Shown: positions 1-10,315 of the stretch, one piece after another | Numbering within the stretch: the first letter of the stretch is position 1 | How the letters are laid out: every line of letters begins with the position of its first letter | Origin: Asterias rubens | Lineage: Eukaryota; Echinodermata; Asteroidea; Forcipulatida; Asteriidae | Length of the DNA: 64,000 bases | Reading direction: 5' to 3' | Assembly: GCF_902459465.1 (NCBI RefSeq) | Contig: NC_047062.1 | Location: 23,999,919 to 24,063,918, forward strand | Position numbers and translations under genes: made by a program | Notes under the pieces: model-generated | What the model saw: the letters and a program-made list of their open reading frames with translations, nothing else | Told to the model about the DNA's origin: nothing | The model's database searches: none

Positions 1-480
1 GTAAGACCAAACCCTGTGTGCCCACCATGTGCATTAATCCAAGGGACAAAGGATGACACAACTTTTTAAAGGGTGGGGGACACTATAGTCAAATGTCCCC
101 CCTCATAATTGGCCCTAGATTGCATCACAGAGCAGCTAAAAAAAATGCAAAATTTCCTGGGCCCTTAATCTGGCCTGCACCCAGCGCCGTAAATGCTTCT
201 CACACGCATACTCCATCGTTGACACCTCCCCCTTGAAAGAGTGGAAGGGACGTGTACCCCCACCCCATTTTCGAAGGGTGGGGGATACAATACCAAATGT
301 TCCCCCTGTCTTTTGACCCCCATTATCATGATAGTCAGGTTTTGCACTATATGTAAAAAGGCCAAACCCTGTGCCCAAAACGCTGTGTCCCGTCAAATTG
401 CCATCAATCCTGGGGGGGGGGGGGACACCACAATGTTCCCCAGTTTTGTTAACCCGTGTGTCGTATAAGAGCACGTAAGT
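1..480. repeat. G/C-tract-rich degenerate repeat
   Basis: A GTGGGGGA-type motif and its complement, with neighbouring ACCAAACCCTGTG and CCAAACCCTGTG blocks, recur within this stretch, which also has a G run near 411-423. No credible coding region is seen. A related piece (CACAGAGCATCTAGAATGCC) reappears at about 895-960, so this is a dispersed repeat rather than unique DNA. Confidence 0.5.
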
Positions 481-1000
481 TCGTGTCATCTCCATACCTT
501 TTAGTTTTCTTGTAGTTACTGTATGTTTACTTTACGGTAACACGCTGTCTCTGTCTGTCATTGCCGTTCTGCGGCCTCTGTGGCTAGTGTGAGTGATATT
601 GGTATAGTTTTACCCAGATAACTCCGCACGCAAGGCTGTTATTAACTCTGTTCCATTTGACACCACATTCAATTGAAACGTTTCTGAGTTCATTGTTTTC
701 TTTTCCCGCAAACCTTGCGTACAACATTGCAACAATCCACTACACATTTTTATACCCATCTTTTTTATTTTGTTAATAATGAAAGTTCAAGTATTTCTAA
801 AATCCAAAACTGGGCCTAAATTCTACTGCTCATGTTTTGAAGGCTTATTGTTCTGATTCTTTGGCATTGGGTCTCTAAATGGCCTAAGATTGTACCACAG
901 AGCATCTAGAATGCCGTAAAGGCTTCACACTCGCGTGCTCATCACTCTTTGACAGATTTGCACCTGATGCTCAAAAGGTTCCATGTAATAATAATAATAT
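481..1000. other. Intergenic stretch, no gene seen
   Basis: AT-rich DNA without a convincing reading frame or RNA gene. Positions 870-960 resemble the repeat at 110-230. A short ATA microsatellite precedes the foldback element that follows. Confidence 0.4.
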
Positions 1001-1518
1001 GTGTGGGTACAAGTCCTGTTCATGACATTTCGTTGACCCGGAATCCAGGTGGGTACATGGCGGGTCCTTTTGATTGTTCAAATTTTTGACCCGGATTCCG
1101 GGTCAAAATGTTTTGACCCGGATTCCAGGTCAATTCAAATGACCCGGATTCCGGGTCATTTGAAATGACCCGGATTCCGGGTCAAGTAAAATGACCCGGA
1201 ATCCGGGAATCCGGGTCATTTGAAATGACCCGGATCCCGGGTCAAGTAAAATGACCCGGATTCCGGGTCAATTCAAATGACCCGGATTCCGGGTCAATTC
1301 AAATGACCCGGATTCCGGGTCATTTTACTTGACCCGGATTCATGGTCAAAACACTTTGACCCAGAATCTGGTCATTACATTTCATTGACCCGGAATCCGG
1401 GTCAAATCATTTTGACCCAGAATCCGGGTCAAAACATTTGATCATTGAAAAGGACCCAGCTTGTACCCACCTGGATTCTGGGTCAACGAAATGCCATGAC
1501 CAGGACTTGTACCCACAC
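1001..1518. repeat. Foldback element built of GACCCGG palindromes
   Basis: The outer ~110 bp on each side are reverse complements of one another: GTGTGGGTACAAGTCCTG at 1001 pairs with the complement ending near 1518. The interior holds about a dozen copies of a 17-bp near-palindrome (GACCCGGATTCCGGGTC) spaced by TTGAAA, AAAATG or similar. The whole can fold into one long hairpin with smaller hairpins inside. The CCGG density is far above the surroundings. No open reading frame of note; probably a non-autonomous foldback transposon. Confidence 0.8.
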
Positions 1519-2089
1519 CTTGCTTGCCAGCCTATATAGACATTACCACATAAGTTCCTGTGGTATTTAATATTCCTGTGGTATTTTGTGCGGTAAATCA
1601 AGGTACCACAGGAAATATCATTTTACAACAGCCACTGGATGGGGCCCCATCCAGCTAGAGGCAACAGTGATTGCAGCGATATTAGTGATAGTGACAACAT
1701 CAGGGAGGAGGTGGAGAACAAGATCACCCACTCGAAGTTCAACCTGGCTATATCAGTCTCATTATCGGACACGCTAGAGGCGTGAGTGCAAGACAAGTGT
1801 CAAGCGCATAACCAGCCCAGGCACACAACATAAGGGGCCACTTCTGGGACAAGATGCTAGGAAGACATGCACGCTACTGCAGAAAAAAAACAGATTGAAG
1901 CACAAGACTACCAGACGAGTGGTCAGACAATGTTTGTTCAAACTATGCCAAAAAGCAAGCTTTGAAGAGGTCAGTAAAAAAAAAAATATTATCAATATCT
2001 CAGGTACTCAGGGCTCAATTTAAGGACTCATTTAAAAAAGGAAATTAACCAAAATAGTAAAAAATAAATAAATTAAAGTTATGTTCAGT
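1519..2089. other. Intergenic stretch with a small inverted repeat
   Basis: A short inverted repeat around CCTGTGGTA/TACCACAGG lies at 1555-1616. The rest is AT-rich with no supported gene. Positions 2008-2089 begin the GTTCAGTT-type repeat that continues beyond the MITE at 2090. Confidence 0.4.
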
Positions 2090-2890
2090 TTAAAGGGATA
2101 TATGCACTTTTTCCTAACAAAAAACACAATGTCAACAGATTTACATTAAATTTACACAGATTGAAGATAATGATAGTAGAAAGCTTCCCTTGAAATTTTA
2201 CTTACTGAGGTGCTGTAGTTTTTGAGAAATGAGTAAAAGTAATAATTTTCGTCTCAGTTTTAGCATGTAAAAACGTATAAACCAGAAATGCTATGGTTTT
2301 GGTATAATATCATTTATAACTGGTTAAAGCCATTAATACACTTTCGGTAAACAGTATTGTCCAAGTCCCACACTTCGTGTATCACAACTTATATATAAAA
2401 TAACAATCCTGTGGAAATTTAGGCTCAATCGGACATCGGAGTCGGGAGAAAATAACGGGAAAACCCACTCCTGTTTTCGCGCGTTTCGCCGTGTCATGAC
2501 ATGTGTTTATAACAAATCCGTAATTCTCGTTAACGAGAATTTATATTGTTTTACCGTTTTCTCAAAAAGTAAAGCATTTCATGGACTAATATTTCAAGAG
2601 AAGTCTTTCACCATTACCTTCTGTAAACCCTGTAAATTATTTGTAAATCTGTGAACTTTTTTTTTTTTCCTGTACCGAAAGGGTCCAATGGCTTTAAGGG
2701 GATTTTACATGCTAAAATAGTTTTGGTCTCATGAGACCAAAACTATTGTGTGACTTGTTTTACTCATTTCTCAAAAACTACACAACCTTAGTTATATTTG
2801 AAGGGAAGCTTTCCACTATCATATATCTTCAAACCCTGTAAGTTTAATGTAAATCCGTGGACATTTTGAAAAAGTACCCGAATCCTTTAA
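2090..2890. mobile_element. TTAA-flanked MITE (family C), copy 1
   Basis: The element begins TTAAAGGG and ends CCTTTAA with TTAA at both edges. The two halves are diverged inverted repeats: the AAGCTTCCCTTGAAATTTTA segment at about 2180 answers the complement near 2800, and CAGTTTTAGCATGTAAAA answers TTTTACATGCTAAAA. A second copy lies at 54378-54811. TTAA targets with duplicated TTAA suggest mobilisation by a piggyBac-like transposase; none is encoded here. It is split by another element at 2324-2697. Confidence 0.8.
2324..2697. mobile_element. TTAA-flanked MITE (family B), nested in family C
   Basis: It starts TTAAAGCCATT and ends AATGGCTTTAA. The subterminal CTTTCGGTA is mirrored by TACCGAAAG at the other end. 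Comparison with the family C copy at 54597 shows a single uninterrupted TTAA where this element sits, which fixes the insertion site and the TTAA duplication. A partial relative of its right half lies at 7526-7770. Confidence 0.85.
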
Positions 2891-4090
2891 CCAGGCTTGA
2901 AAAGTTCAGTTAAAAAAACAAAAAAGTTCAGTTCACATGGCCTGGTCAGGCAAAAAAGTTCATAAATCATTGCCAATTTAAGCACTAATTTAAAAAAAAA
3001 AGGAAATAAAAAAAATAGTAAAAATAAATAAATGAAATGAAGTTCAGTTCAGTTCACATATCCTTGGTTCATATATCAAGATTTGAAAAGTTAAGTTATA
3101 AAAGTTTAAAATAATTTAAATTTACATTTCCGTGGTTAGGCACTAGAGTTCTAATGCTAAGGTTTTAAGAGTTCAGCTGGTCAGGCACTACAATATAATA
3201 GGCTTATAAAATCTACCCCCCCCCCCAAATTTAAAACAAAAAGAAGTTCAGTTCACATTCCCTTTTTATGCATTCTCGACCAATGTTTAACCTTGGAAGT
3301 GCCCCCTACATTGATGGCTGCTTGGTCACTGCAGCTCCCATTATAATTGCATATTATAATTATCATAATTGAGTTCAGAGTGTGGGACTTTCTTTGTGCT
3401 TTTTCTGAATTTCTACGAGTGCTGTATCCTGAGGAGATGCAGATAGTATTTGGTCAGCCATGTTTGTTTTCTGATACCATCATCAAGTGAGTGAATGACT
3501 TCTAAATTCACAACCCTATTGTACAATGTACACTAACATTGATACTGTGCACTGTGGATATCGGTCCCATTGAGACAAGCCACAACCCACATAAGGCCCT
3601 TGCTACATCTGGGAGGTCTTCTGAAGTATTTAGCCACAGCTAGAGTTAGATTCACATTAAATCTAGTTCTAATCTTGGTAATGGTAGGGTTTAAAGTGAA
3701 GTCCAGTTCACTAGGCCTGCAATTTTTGAAGTTCAGTTCACACAAATAATAAAAAGAAGTTGTACATTTTCCTTGACAAGGTACTAAAGTTCATAGCAGG
3801 TTTTAAGATTCATTTATTTAAACAAAAGTTCAGTTCACATATCCTGGTCAGGGACAAAAGTTCCGACATGTATCCGGGCTCAATTTAAACACCCACTTAA
3901 AAAAAAGGAAATAAAAAAAAAATAAAAAAAAATAAGCAAGTAAAATTAAGTTCAGTTCAGTTCACATATCCTTGGTTCATATAATTATTTATAAATTTAC
4001 ATTTCCTTGGTTCTAATGCTAAGGTTTTAAGAGTTCAGCTGGTCAGGCAAGACTTTTGGGCAAAGCTATTGGGCAAGACTAAAAAAAAAA
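2891..4090. repeat. Diverged GTTCAGTTCACAT repeat tract
   Basis: The phrases GTTCAGTTCACATATCC, CTTGGTTCATATA, GCTCAATTTAA and runs of A around GGAAATAAA recur at about 2930-3080 and 3830-4050, with the first unit at about 2008-2089 interrupted by the family C MITE. A poly-C run lies near 3219. No gene is seen. Confidence 0.55.
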
Positions 4091-4430
4091 ATTAAACAAA
4101 AATAGCACAATGAAGATTTCTAGCTTGAACAATAGAGTATCTTGACAATCGCTTACTAAACAAAATACCTGTGTATTTGAAGATTTCTTGCTTGAACATT
4201 GCTTTCTTGAACACTTGTCAATTGACATATCGCTCATTAGACAAATTATGAACTTGAAGATTTCTCGATTGAAGTTTAAAACTTCCTTCTTGACAGACAT
4301 ATTGCTGATCATCATGAGACAAAATATCACACATATTTCTCCAAAAGATCATGTCTTAAGTATTTGAAGTTCATGTTCATTTCTAGCTTTCATGGGCCAT
4401 GATCCAAGAATAAAATCGGCTTGATTTGAA
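4091..4430. repeat. Loose GAAGATTTCT repeats
   Basis: GAAGATTTCT followed by a CTTGAA- or GATTGAA-type tail recurs about three times between 4110 and 4275, mixed with CTTGACA and GACAAA phrases. The reading frame across it on the minus strand is low complexity and unlikely to be a gene. Confidence 0.4.
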
Positions 4431-4645
4431 GAAACACTATTCGCCATTGCTGAACGCACGCACGCACCCGGGCCCCTGTAGGCGCGTGGCTGAATGCATG
4501 CCGTGTGGTTGGCTCTCTCTCCCCGTCATGCTCGATCGTGTCGGCCTCCCCGGTCATGTCGTCCGTCCCTGTGCTCCCCTACCGTACCTGGCCATGTATT
4601 CGAATGGCTCCATTAGCTACACTTTTCATCAGGCCATGACAGGCT

Positions 4646-4990
4646 AACTCGGTGGAATTCGCACAGACAAGAGTTCCACAACGACGATGTAGAACTCTCA
4701 AAGCTCAACACAGTTGTCGCCCAACTTAGAACAATAAATTCCTTCCAATAAGTAGAATAACAGATGGCTCGAATACCTCCTGCGGTTACATAAAACATAG
4801 GTCCATCAAATTAGTCCAGCTGTCAGCTATAAAAGTTAATACAAACTCCGTGGAATTCGCACAGCCGTGAGTACGGTTCCACATTGAAGTTGGTCAGTTT
4901 TGTCCCTCTCTGGCCTCGTGTAAAACTCTCAAAGCCGGTTTGCCAATTAACACAGAATTTCGCCCAAATAATTATGAGCAACAGCATAAT
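4646..4990. repeat. Diverged direct duplication (~203-bp spacing)
   Basis: The phrase GTGGAATTCGCACAG occurs near 4651 and again near 4850, each followed by a GTTCCACA segment, an AACTCTCAAAGC segment and an ATTTCGCCC or GTCGCCC segment. This is a two-copy decayed duplication with no coding support. Confidence 0.6.
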
Positions 4991-5179
4991 TCCATAAAGT
5001 ATGAACATGTCTCCTGGAAGGGTGGTACAACCATGGTACAACACGTGCGTTTAGAGCACAGCTGTAGCACATCCTCTTGTGTGGAGGACTTTTCTGAAAA
5101 ATGGAAACCTCCAAAAAGTGAGCAATTCGACAAACCGCATAATTGCATAACAAAGGGGAATCTCTTCCGATACGCTGTG

Positions 5180-5201
5180 CATAGAGCTATATAGCTCTAT
5201 G
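5180..5201. repeat. Perfect 22-bp palindrome CATAGAGCTAT...
   Basis: The two halves, each 11 bp (CATAGAGCTAT and its complement), abut without a spacer. The same CATAGAGCTATATA arm occurs in a hairpin at 38113-38149. Confidence 0.75.
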
Positions 5202-5429
5202 GCTGTATGTCAAATTTCGATCTCAAGTGGAAAATATAAGCCCCGCCCAGCTTCTCACTATTGCTGTCACGTATTATATCTCATTCACACAGCAAAACTT
5301 TGGCTTGGGGTCAAGTTTTCCTAATTTGCATACCAGAAAAACAAAATGTAAAGAAATGTGCAGGAATGTGCAGGCTTTGCAAAAGTCGTCCGTGATGTTG
5401 AATAGGGATTTGAGATATTAAATGGTGGA

Positions 5430-5722
5430 CATCACTTGGTAACGAGTAATGGATAGCTAGTTGTTGATGTATTAAACATTGTTAGACTCCCTCTAACATA
5501 ACATAGTTTTCGAGACAGAAGTAATTTTCCACGAATTTGATTTCGAGACTTCAGAATTAGATTTTGAGGTCTCGAATTGAAAGCAAACAACTTTGTATGA
5601 CCATGGTGTGATCACAAGGATATTTCCCCATTATTATCTCGCAACGTGTGCATAGCCTCTGTTAGTTGAGATACACCAAGTGAGAAAACTGGTCTTTGAC
5701 AATTACCAATAGTGCTACCAGT
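5430..5722. mobile_element. Decayed MITE family A copy
   Basis: It retains the internal ACGAATTTGATTTCGAGAC and GAGGTCTCGAATTG blocks, the ATTATTATCTCGCAAC segment and the distal GACAATTACCAATAGTG end of family A, but lacks clean termini and has many substitutions. It is the oldest-looking copy in the window. Confidence 0.65.
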
Positions 5723-6150
5723 AAAAAAATAAACTATTTGCATACCGGTACCGAATATTATTCATCAGCTCGTGTAATTTCGGCTGGCCCCAGAAATAAA
5801 ATCTGATTATTTTATATGTTTTGTTTTTTAAACCCTGCTGATGACACTCGCTCTGCAGTCTGGTTGTAACAATCAATCAACAGAGGGCGCTATGCATAGT
5901 TAGCGGTCTCCAAATTCTTGGAAATTTCGACGATGCAATGGGGGTGTCATCATCGCGCAAATTTGTGTGTGTGTACACCTATCCCAGGTCAAAATTCTTG
6001 GGTTTAACTGGTTTAACAGGATAGTGACCAAACTCGTCCTTTTTCAATATTAACCAACTGGTTTGGACTAGGTTTAACTGTGTTCAACTAGGTTTAAATT
6101 ATAAACCAGTTGGTTTCTGTCCATTTTCGCAACTTCAACGACTAAGTTTA
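5723..6150. other. Intergenic stretch, no gene seen
   Basis: AT-rich DNA with several GGTTTAACT / AACCAGTTGG phrases between 6000 and 6115, possibly a degenerate repeat. No exon or RNA gene is supported. Confidence 0.4.
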
Positions 6151-7527
6151 ATGCATGATACACACGGCACGCGTTGAACATAGGATAAAAACAATTTTAT
6201 TCATTCAAAAAAAAGCCCGGACTTATAAAACCTTCAGCTATACTCTTGATTCATTCTGAAACTAAAAATGCTAGGAAGACGGAGTTTGTACCTGAATCAT
6301 CCTGGCATGTCCCTGCATACGAATTTCAAAGTTTTAGGGCGGCTTCCAAAGTTCTTGATACCGAAAAAGACAAGTACGCAGCTCTGCTCAGAGACAAACT
6401 CAATAAGCCTTCCTACGGGATTGTTGTGCACAGAGAACATCAAAAGTTAGACGGATAAATTTGACCCAAAATCATTGCTAAATCTAATCAAGTTTAGCAC
6501 CATTAGAAGGACATTTTTAAGGGCTTTTATCTCGTACTGACTTAGTGCTATGGTGATTTTCAAAGCGAGGCTAGATGCAAGGGAGTTGAACCGACACACC
6601 CCCAAATTTTAGGGCATTTAATGCATGATACACACGGCACGCATTGAACATTGGAGAAATACAATTTATTCATTGAAAAAAAAGCCCGGACTTATAAAAA
6701 CCTTCAGCTATACTCTTGATTCATTCTGGAACTAAAAATGCTAGGAAGACGGAATTTGTACCTGAATCATCCTGGCATGTCCCTGAATACGAATTTCAAA
6801 GTTTTAGGGCGGCTTCCAGAGTTCTTGATACCGAAAATTAAAAGTAGGCGGCTGTGCTCCGAAACGAACTCAACCAGCCTCCCTACGGGATTTTTGTGCA
6901 CAGAGAACATCAAAAGTACAACGGGTCAATTTCACCCAAAATCATTGCCCAATCTAAACAAGTTTAGCACCAATGGATGGACAATTTCAAGGGCTTTCCT
7001 CTCGTACAAAAATTAGGGCTATGGGGATTTTCAAAGCGACGCTAGAGGCCAGGGAGTAGACCCGACACACCCCCATAAATTTGGGACATTTAATGCATGA
7101 AACACACGGCATGTGGTGATTATTGGAGAAAACAAATATATGCCTTGAAAAAAAAAGCCCGGACTTATAACAACTTTCAGCTATGCTTTTGAATCATTCT
7201 GGAACTAAAAACGATAGAGAGACGCAGTTTGTACTTGCGTCATCCTGGCATGTCCCTGAATTCAAATTTCAAAGTTTTAGAGCGGCTTCCAGACTTCTTG
7301 ATACCGAAAATTAAAAGTAGGCGGCTGTGCTCCGAAACGAACTCAACCAGCCTCCCTACGGGATTTTTGTGCACAGAGAATATCAAAAGTACAACGGGTC
7401 AATTTCACCCAAAATCATTGCCCAATCTAAACAAGTTTAGCACCAATGGATGGACAATTTCAAGGGCTTTCCTCTCGTACAAAAATAAGTGCTATGGGGA
7501 TTTTCAAAGCGACGCTAGAGGCCAGGG
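6151..7527 (+). repeat. Three tandem copies of a ~471-bp unit
   Basis: Units begin at ATGCATGATACACACGGCA near 6151, 6621 and 7093, so the periods are 470 and 472 bp. Each contains AAAAAAGCCCGGACTTATAA, a GAATCATCCTGGCATGTCCC or similar block, and TGTGCACAGAGAA. Units 2 and 3 are more alike than either is to unit 1 over the 3' part. Two related diverged units lie at 12235-12860. The short frames starting MLGRRNLYLNHPGMS are conserved only because the repeat is; they do not resemble a known protein. Confidence 0.85.
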
Positions 7528-7770
7528 GGAAAATAACAGGAAAACCCACCCTTGTTTCCTCACGTTTCGCCGTGTCATGACATGTGTTTAAAATAAATCC
7601 GTAATTCTCGCTATCGAGAATTGATAGTGTTTTAATGTTTTCTCAAAAAGTAAAGCATTTCATGGAATAATATTTCAAGATAAGTCTTTCACCATTACCT
7701 TCTGTAAACCCTGTAAATTATTTGTAAATCTGTGAACTTAATTTGTTTTGTCTGTACCGAAAGTGTATAA
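7526..7770. mobile_element. Right half of a family B MITE
   Basis: Positions 7528-7765 match the 2440-2690 part of the nested family B element (GGCGAAACG-type block on the complement, CTCAAAAAGTAAAGCATTTC, TCTGTACCGAAAG). The left terminus is missing: the 471-bp repeat runs directly into it, so this is a truncated or recombined copy. Confidence 0.7.
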
Positions 7771-7789
7771 TAAATTAAATATAGTTTTG

Positions 7790-8162
7790 GTTAGTGGACA
7801 CTATTGGTAATTACTCAAAATAATTATTAGCATAAAACCTTTCTTGGTGACAAGTAATGGGGAGAGGTTGGTGGTATAAAACATTGTGAGAAACAGCTCC
7901 CTCTGAAGTGCCATAGTTTTGGAGAAAGAAGTAATTTTCCACGAATTTGATTTCGAGACCTCAAGTTTAGAACTTGAGGTCTCGAAATCAACCATCTAAA
8001 CGCACACAACTTCGTGTGACAAGGGTGTTTTTTTCTTTCATTATTATCTTGCAACTTTGATGGTCGATTGAGCTCAAATTTTCACAGGTTTGTTATTTTA
8101 TGCATAACTTGAGATACACCAATTGTCTTTTACAATTACCAATAGTGTCCACTGCCTTTAAA
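7790..8162. mobile_element. MITE family A copy
   Basis: It has the family A body: GTGGACACTATTGGTAATTA at the left, a central hairpin built from GATTTCGAGACCTCAAG and its complement, and AATTACCAATAGTGTCCACT then GCCTTTAA at the right. The left TTAAAGGCA tip is replaced by GTTTTGGTTA, so the 5' end is slightly damaged. Confidence 0.8.
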
Positions 8163-9610
8163 CAGAACAATGTGGTGAAAAATACATTTCCGAATATTTT
8201 TACATACAAATGTGCGGTAAGACATGTTGATCATGAATCAAGATGGTGTATAAAATGTTTACCAGACGAAAGTACATTATTTGGGTCGAAAAACACAATG
8301 GCTGCCGTTTTCCCCCAAAACCATTAAAAAAAACCTCCAATTGTCATTACCTACAAAATTAAGGGACCGATTCATCCCAAATTTGGCTGAAAGTATTTCG
8401 TTTGAACAATTAACTTTTTAAATATTTCAAAATTCAATATAGCCGCCATTTTGCATAAACAATTTTTAAGGCAAATTTGATTAGGAACAAACTTGGTTAA
8501 ACAAAATTGTGGTGAAAAATATACACCCAAACATTTTGACATAAAAATGTGCAGTAAGACATGTTGTTCATGAATCAAGATGCTGTAGTGATTGTCACAT
8601 TTTTATGTACAACTATTCGGATGTGTATTTTCCACCACGTAGTCTGTTCAACCAAGTTTATTCTTAATTTTTTTCCTTCACAAATTTGGAAAAAAAAAAG
8701 ATTTTTCCAAAGATTGTGTTTTTCAAATCTTTTATGCAAAATTGCGGCCATATTGAAAGTTGAAATAATGTAAAATGCTTAATATACAAACCTTATACTT
8801 TGAGCTGAATCGTTCTCTGATTATGTCTATGGAAGTTGTTTATGGTTTCAGGGGGGAAACGGCGGCCATTTTCTTGTTTGACCCCAAAATGCACTTTCGC
8901 CGGGTAAAAATTGTATACACCATCTTGACTAATGATCAACATGTCTTACCGCACGTTTTTATGTGTATTTTTCACCACATATTCTGTTCATCTAAGTTGG
9001 TTCCTTACCAAGTTTGCCTAAAGATTTCCCCAAATTGTGTGTTTTTTCCGAATTTTTTTTTGTAAAATGGCGGCCATATTGAATTTTGAAATATTTAAAA
9101 GATTAAATGTCCAAACCTAATACTTTCAGCTAGATTTTGGCTGAATCGGACCCATAAATTTGTAGTTAATGACAATATTGGAGTTTTTAAATAAATTCAG
9201 GGGGAAAATGGCGGCCTTTTTGTTTTTGGACCCAAACATGCACTTTCGCCTGGTCAAAATGTTCTACACCATCTTGATTCATGTCTTGCCACACATTGTT
9301 ATGAACAAATATTCGGAAGTGTATTTTTCACCACATTATTCTGTTCAACCAAAACTATATTTAATTTTGATCCTGACCAAATTTACCTTTTTGTTAAAAT
9401 TTTCCCCCAAAATTGTCTTTTTTCAAATTTGTTTAAGCAAAACGGCGGCCATATTGAATTTTTAAATATTAAAATGTAAAATGTACAAACCTTTAACTTT
9501 CAGCCAGATTTGGGCTGAATCGGTCTCTTAATCTTCTAGTTATGTCAATGGGAGTTTTGTTATATGGTTCCAGGGGGAAAAACGGCGGCCATTTTCCAGT
9601 TTGACCCAAA
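8163..9610. repeat. Inverted array of ~340-bp GGCGGCC units
   Basis: Units carry ATGTTGATCATGAATCAAGA, GATGGTGTA, a (T)TTGACCC-AAAATGCA block and GGCGGCCATTTT. The unit at 8163-8560 reads in one orientation; those at 8600-9610 (motif centres near 8740, 9070 and 9445) read in the other, so the array is inverted about 8570. Relatives occur at 12037-12190, 14370-14640, 23065-23430 and 23775-23960. The short reading frames inside lack any known domain. Confidence 0.75.
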
Positions 9611-9714
9611 AATGTTTTAAAGCATTTTTGGCACTGTGGAGCTTAGACTATAAATAAATAAATAAATAAATAAATATAAAGAGAACATTTATTTTGTTTT
9701 TTACCCATACACAC

Positions 9715-9885
9715 CGACGTGTGTTAGCACTGTATACTCAGTACTTTCCCGAGTCCTGTGAAAAAAAAATCACATGCATGTTACTCGGGTGGGATTCGAA
9801 CCCTGGACCCTTGCAATTCTAGAGCAAGGTCTTACCAACTAGACTACCGAGGTTGCCCGGGAGCTTGAGGCAGTTCGAATCCTAT
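9715..9885 (-). mobile_element. tRNA-derived SINE
   Basis: The minus strand reads TAGTCTAGTTGGTAAGA (A-box-like), then CAGGGTTCGAATCCCACC (a near-perfect B box), at tRNA-like spacing. An AT-rich part and a conserved CGTCGGTGTGTATGGG-type end follow. Its acceptor stem does not pair well, so it is a SINE head and not a functional tRNA. Sister copies are at 22828-22990 and 48185-48365. Confidence 0.75.
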
Positions 9886-10237
9886 GTTTTGGCAGCGGGT
9901 ACCGCGATATATTAGAGAAGTTTGAACACAAACAAATAAACAAATAAAGCCATTTATTAAAACAATGTAAATTTAATCTGGTGGAAAATCATAAAAGGTT
10001 ACGCTCCGGAAGTGTCAGGCATTCAGGCGCCGGTTCAGTTAATGGCACACACTGGCCCCTCCCCATTGCCATATAGAACCCTTCAGGACTTGCATCCGAC
10101 CCAGAGCACATCCCCCCCTGCCTCGAATCCTAGCCACCGCGCGGGCCCTGTCCCTTTAGGGGAGAAAACAAGGCAGATCCCAATCACACTGTCCCATCAG
10201 GGGCAGCAAAAAGCCTTGAATCTATATTAGAGACAGA

Positions 10238-10315
10238 CGGTATTCGAACCCGGACCGGATGATCCGAGTTACTGAGACAGTCCCAGCACCCTTAACCCAC
10301 TGCGCTAATGTGTTG
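10238..10315 (-). mobile_element. Second tRNA-like head (SINE)
   Basis: On the minus strand, TTAGCGCAGTGGGTTAAGG resembles an A box, and CCGGGTTCGAATACC a B box, with a longer middle as in tRNAs with an extended variable arm. It is followed by the GC-rich block of the composite repeat. No matched acceptor stem is seen, so a SINE origin is more likely than a true tRNA. Confidence 0.55.

Noticed and set aside
8775-9465. Frames of ~97 codons in the 8-9.5 kb array as genes
   Set aside because: They lie in a tandem repeat in which the frame is not preserved between units.
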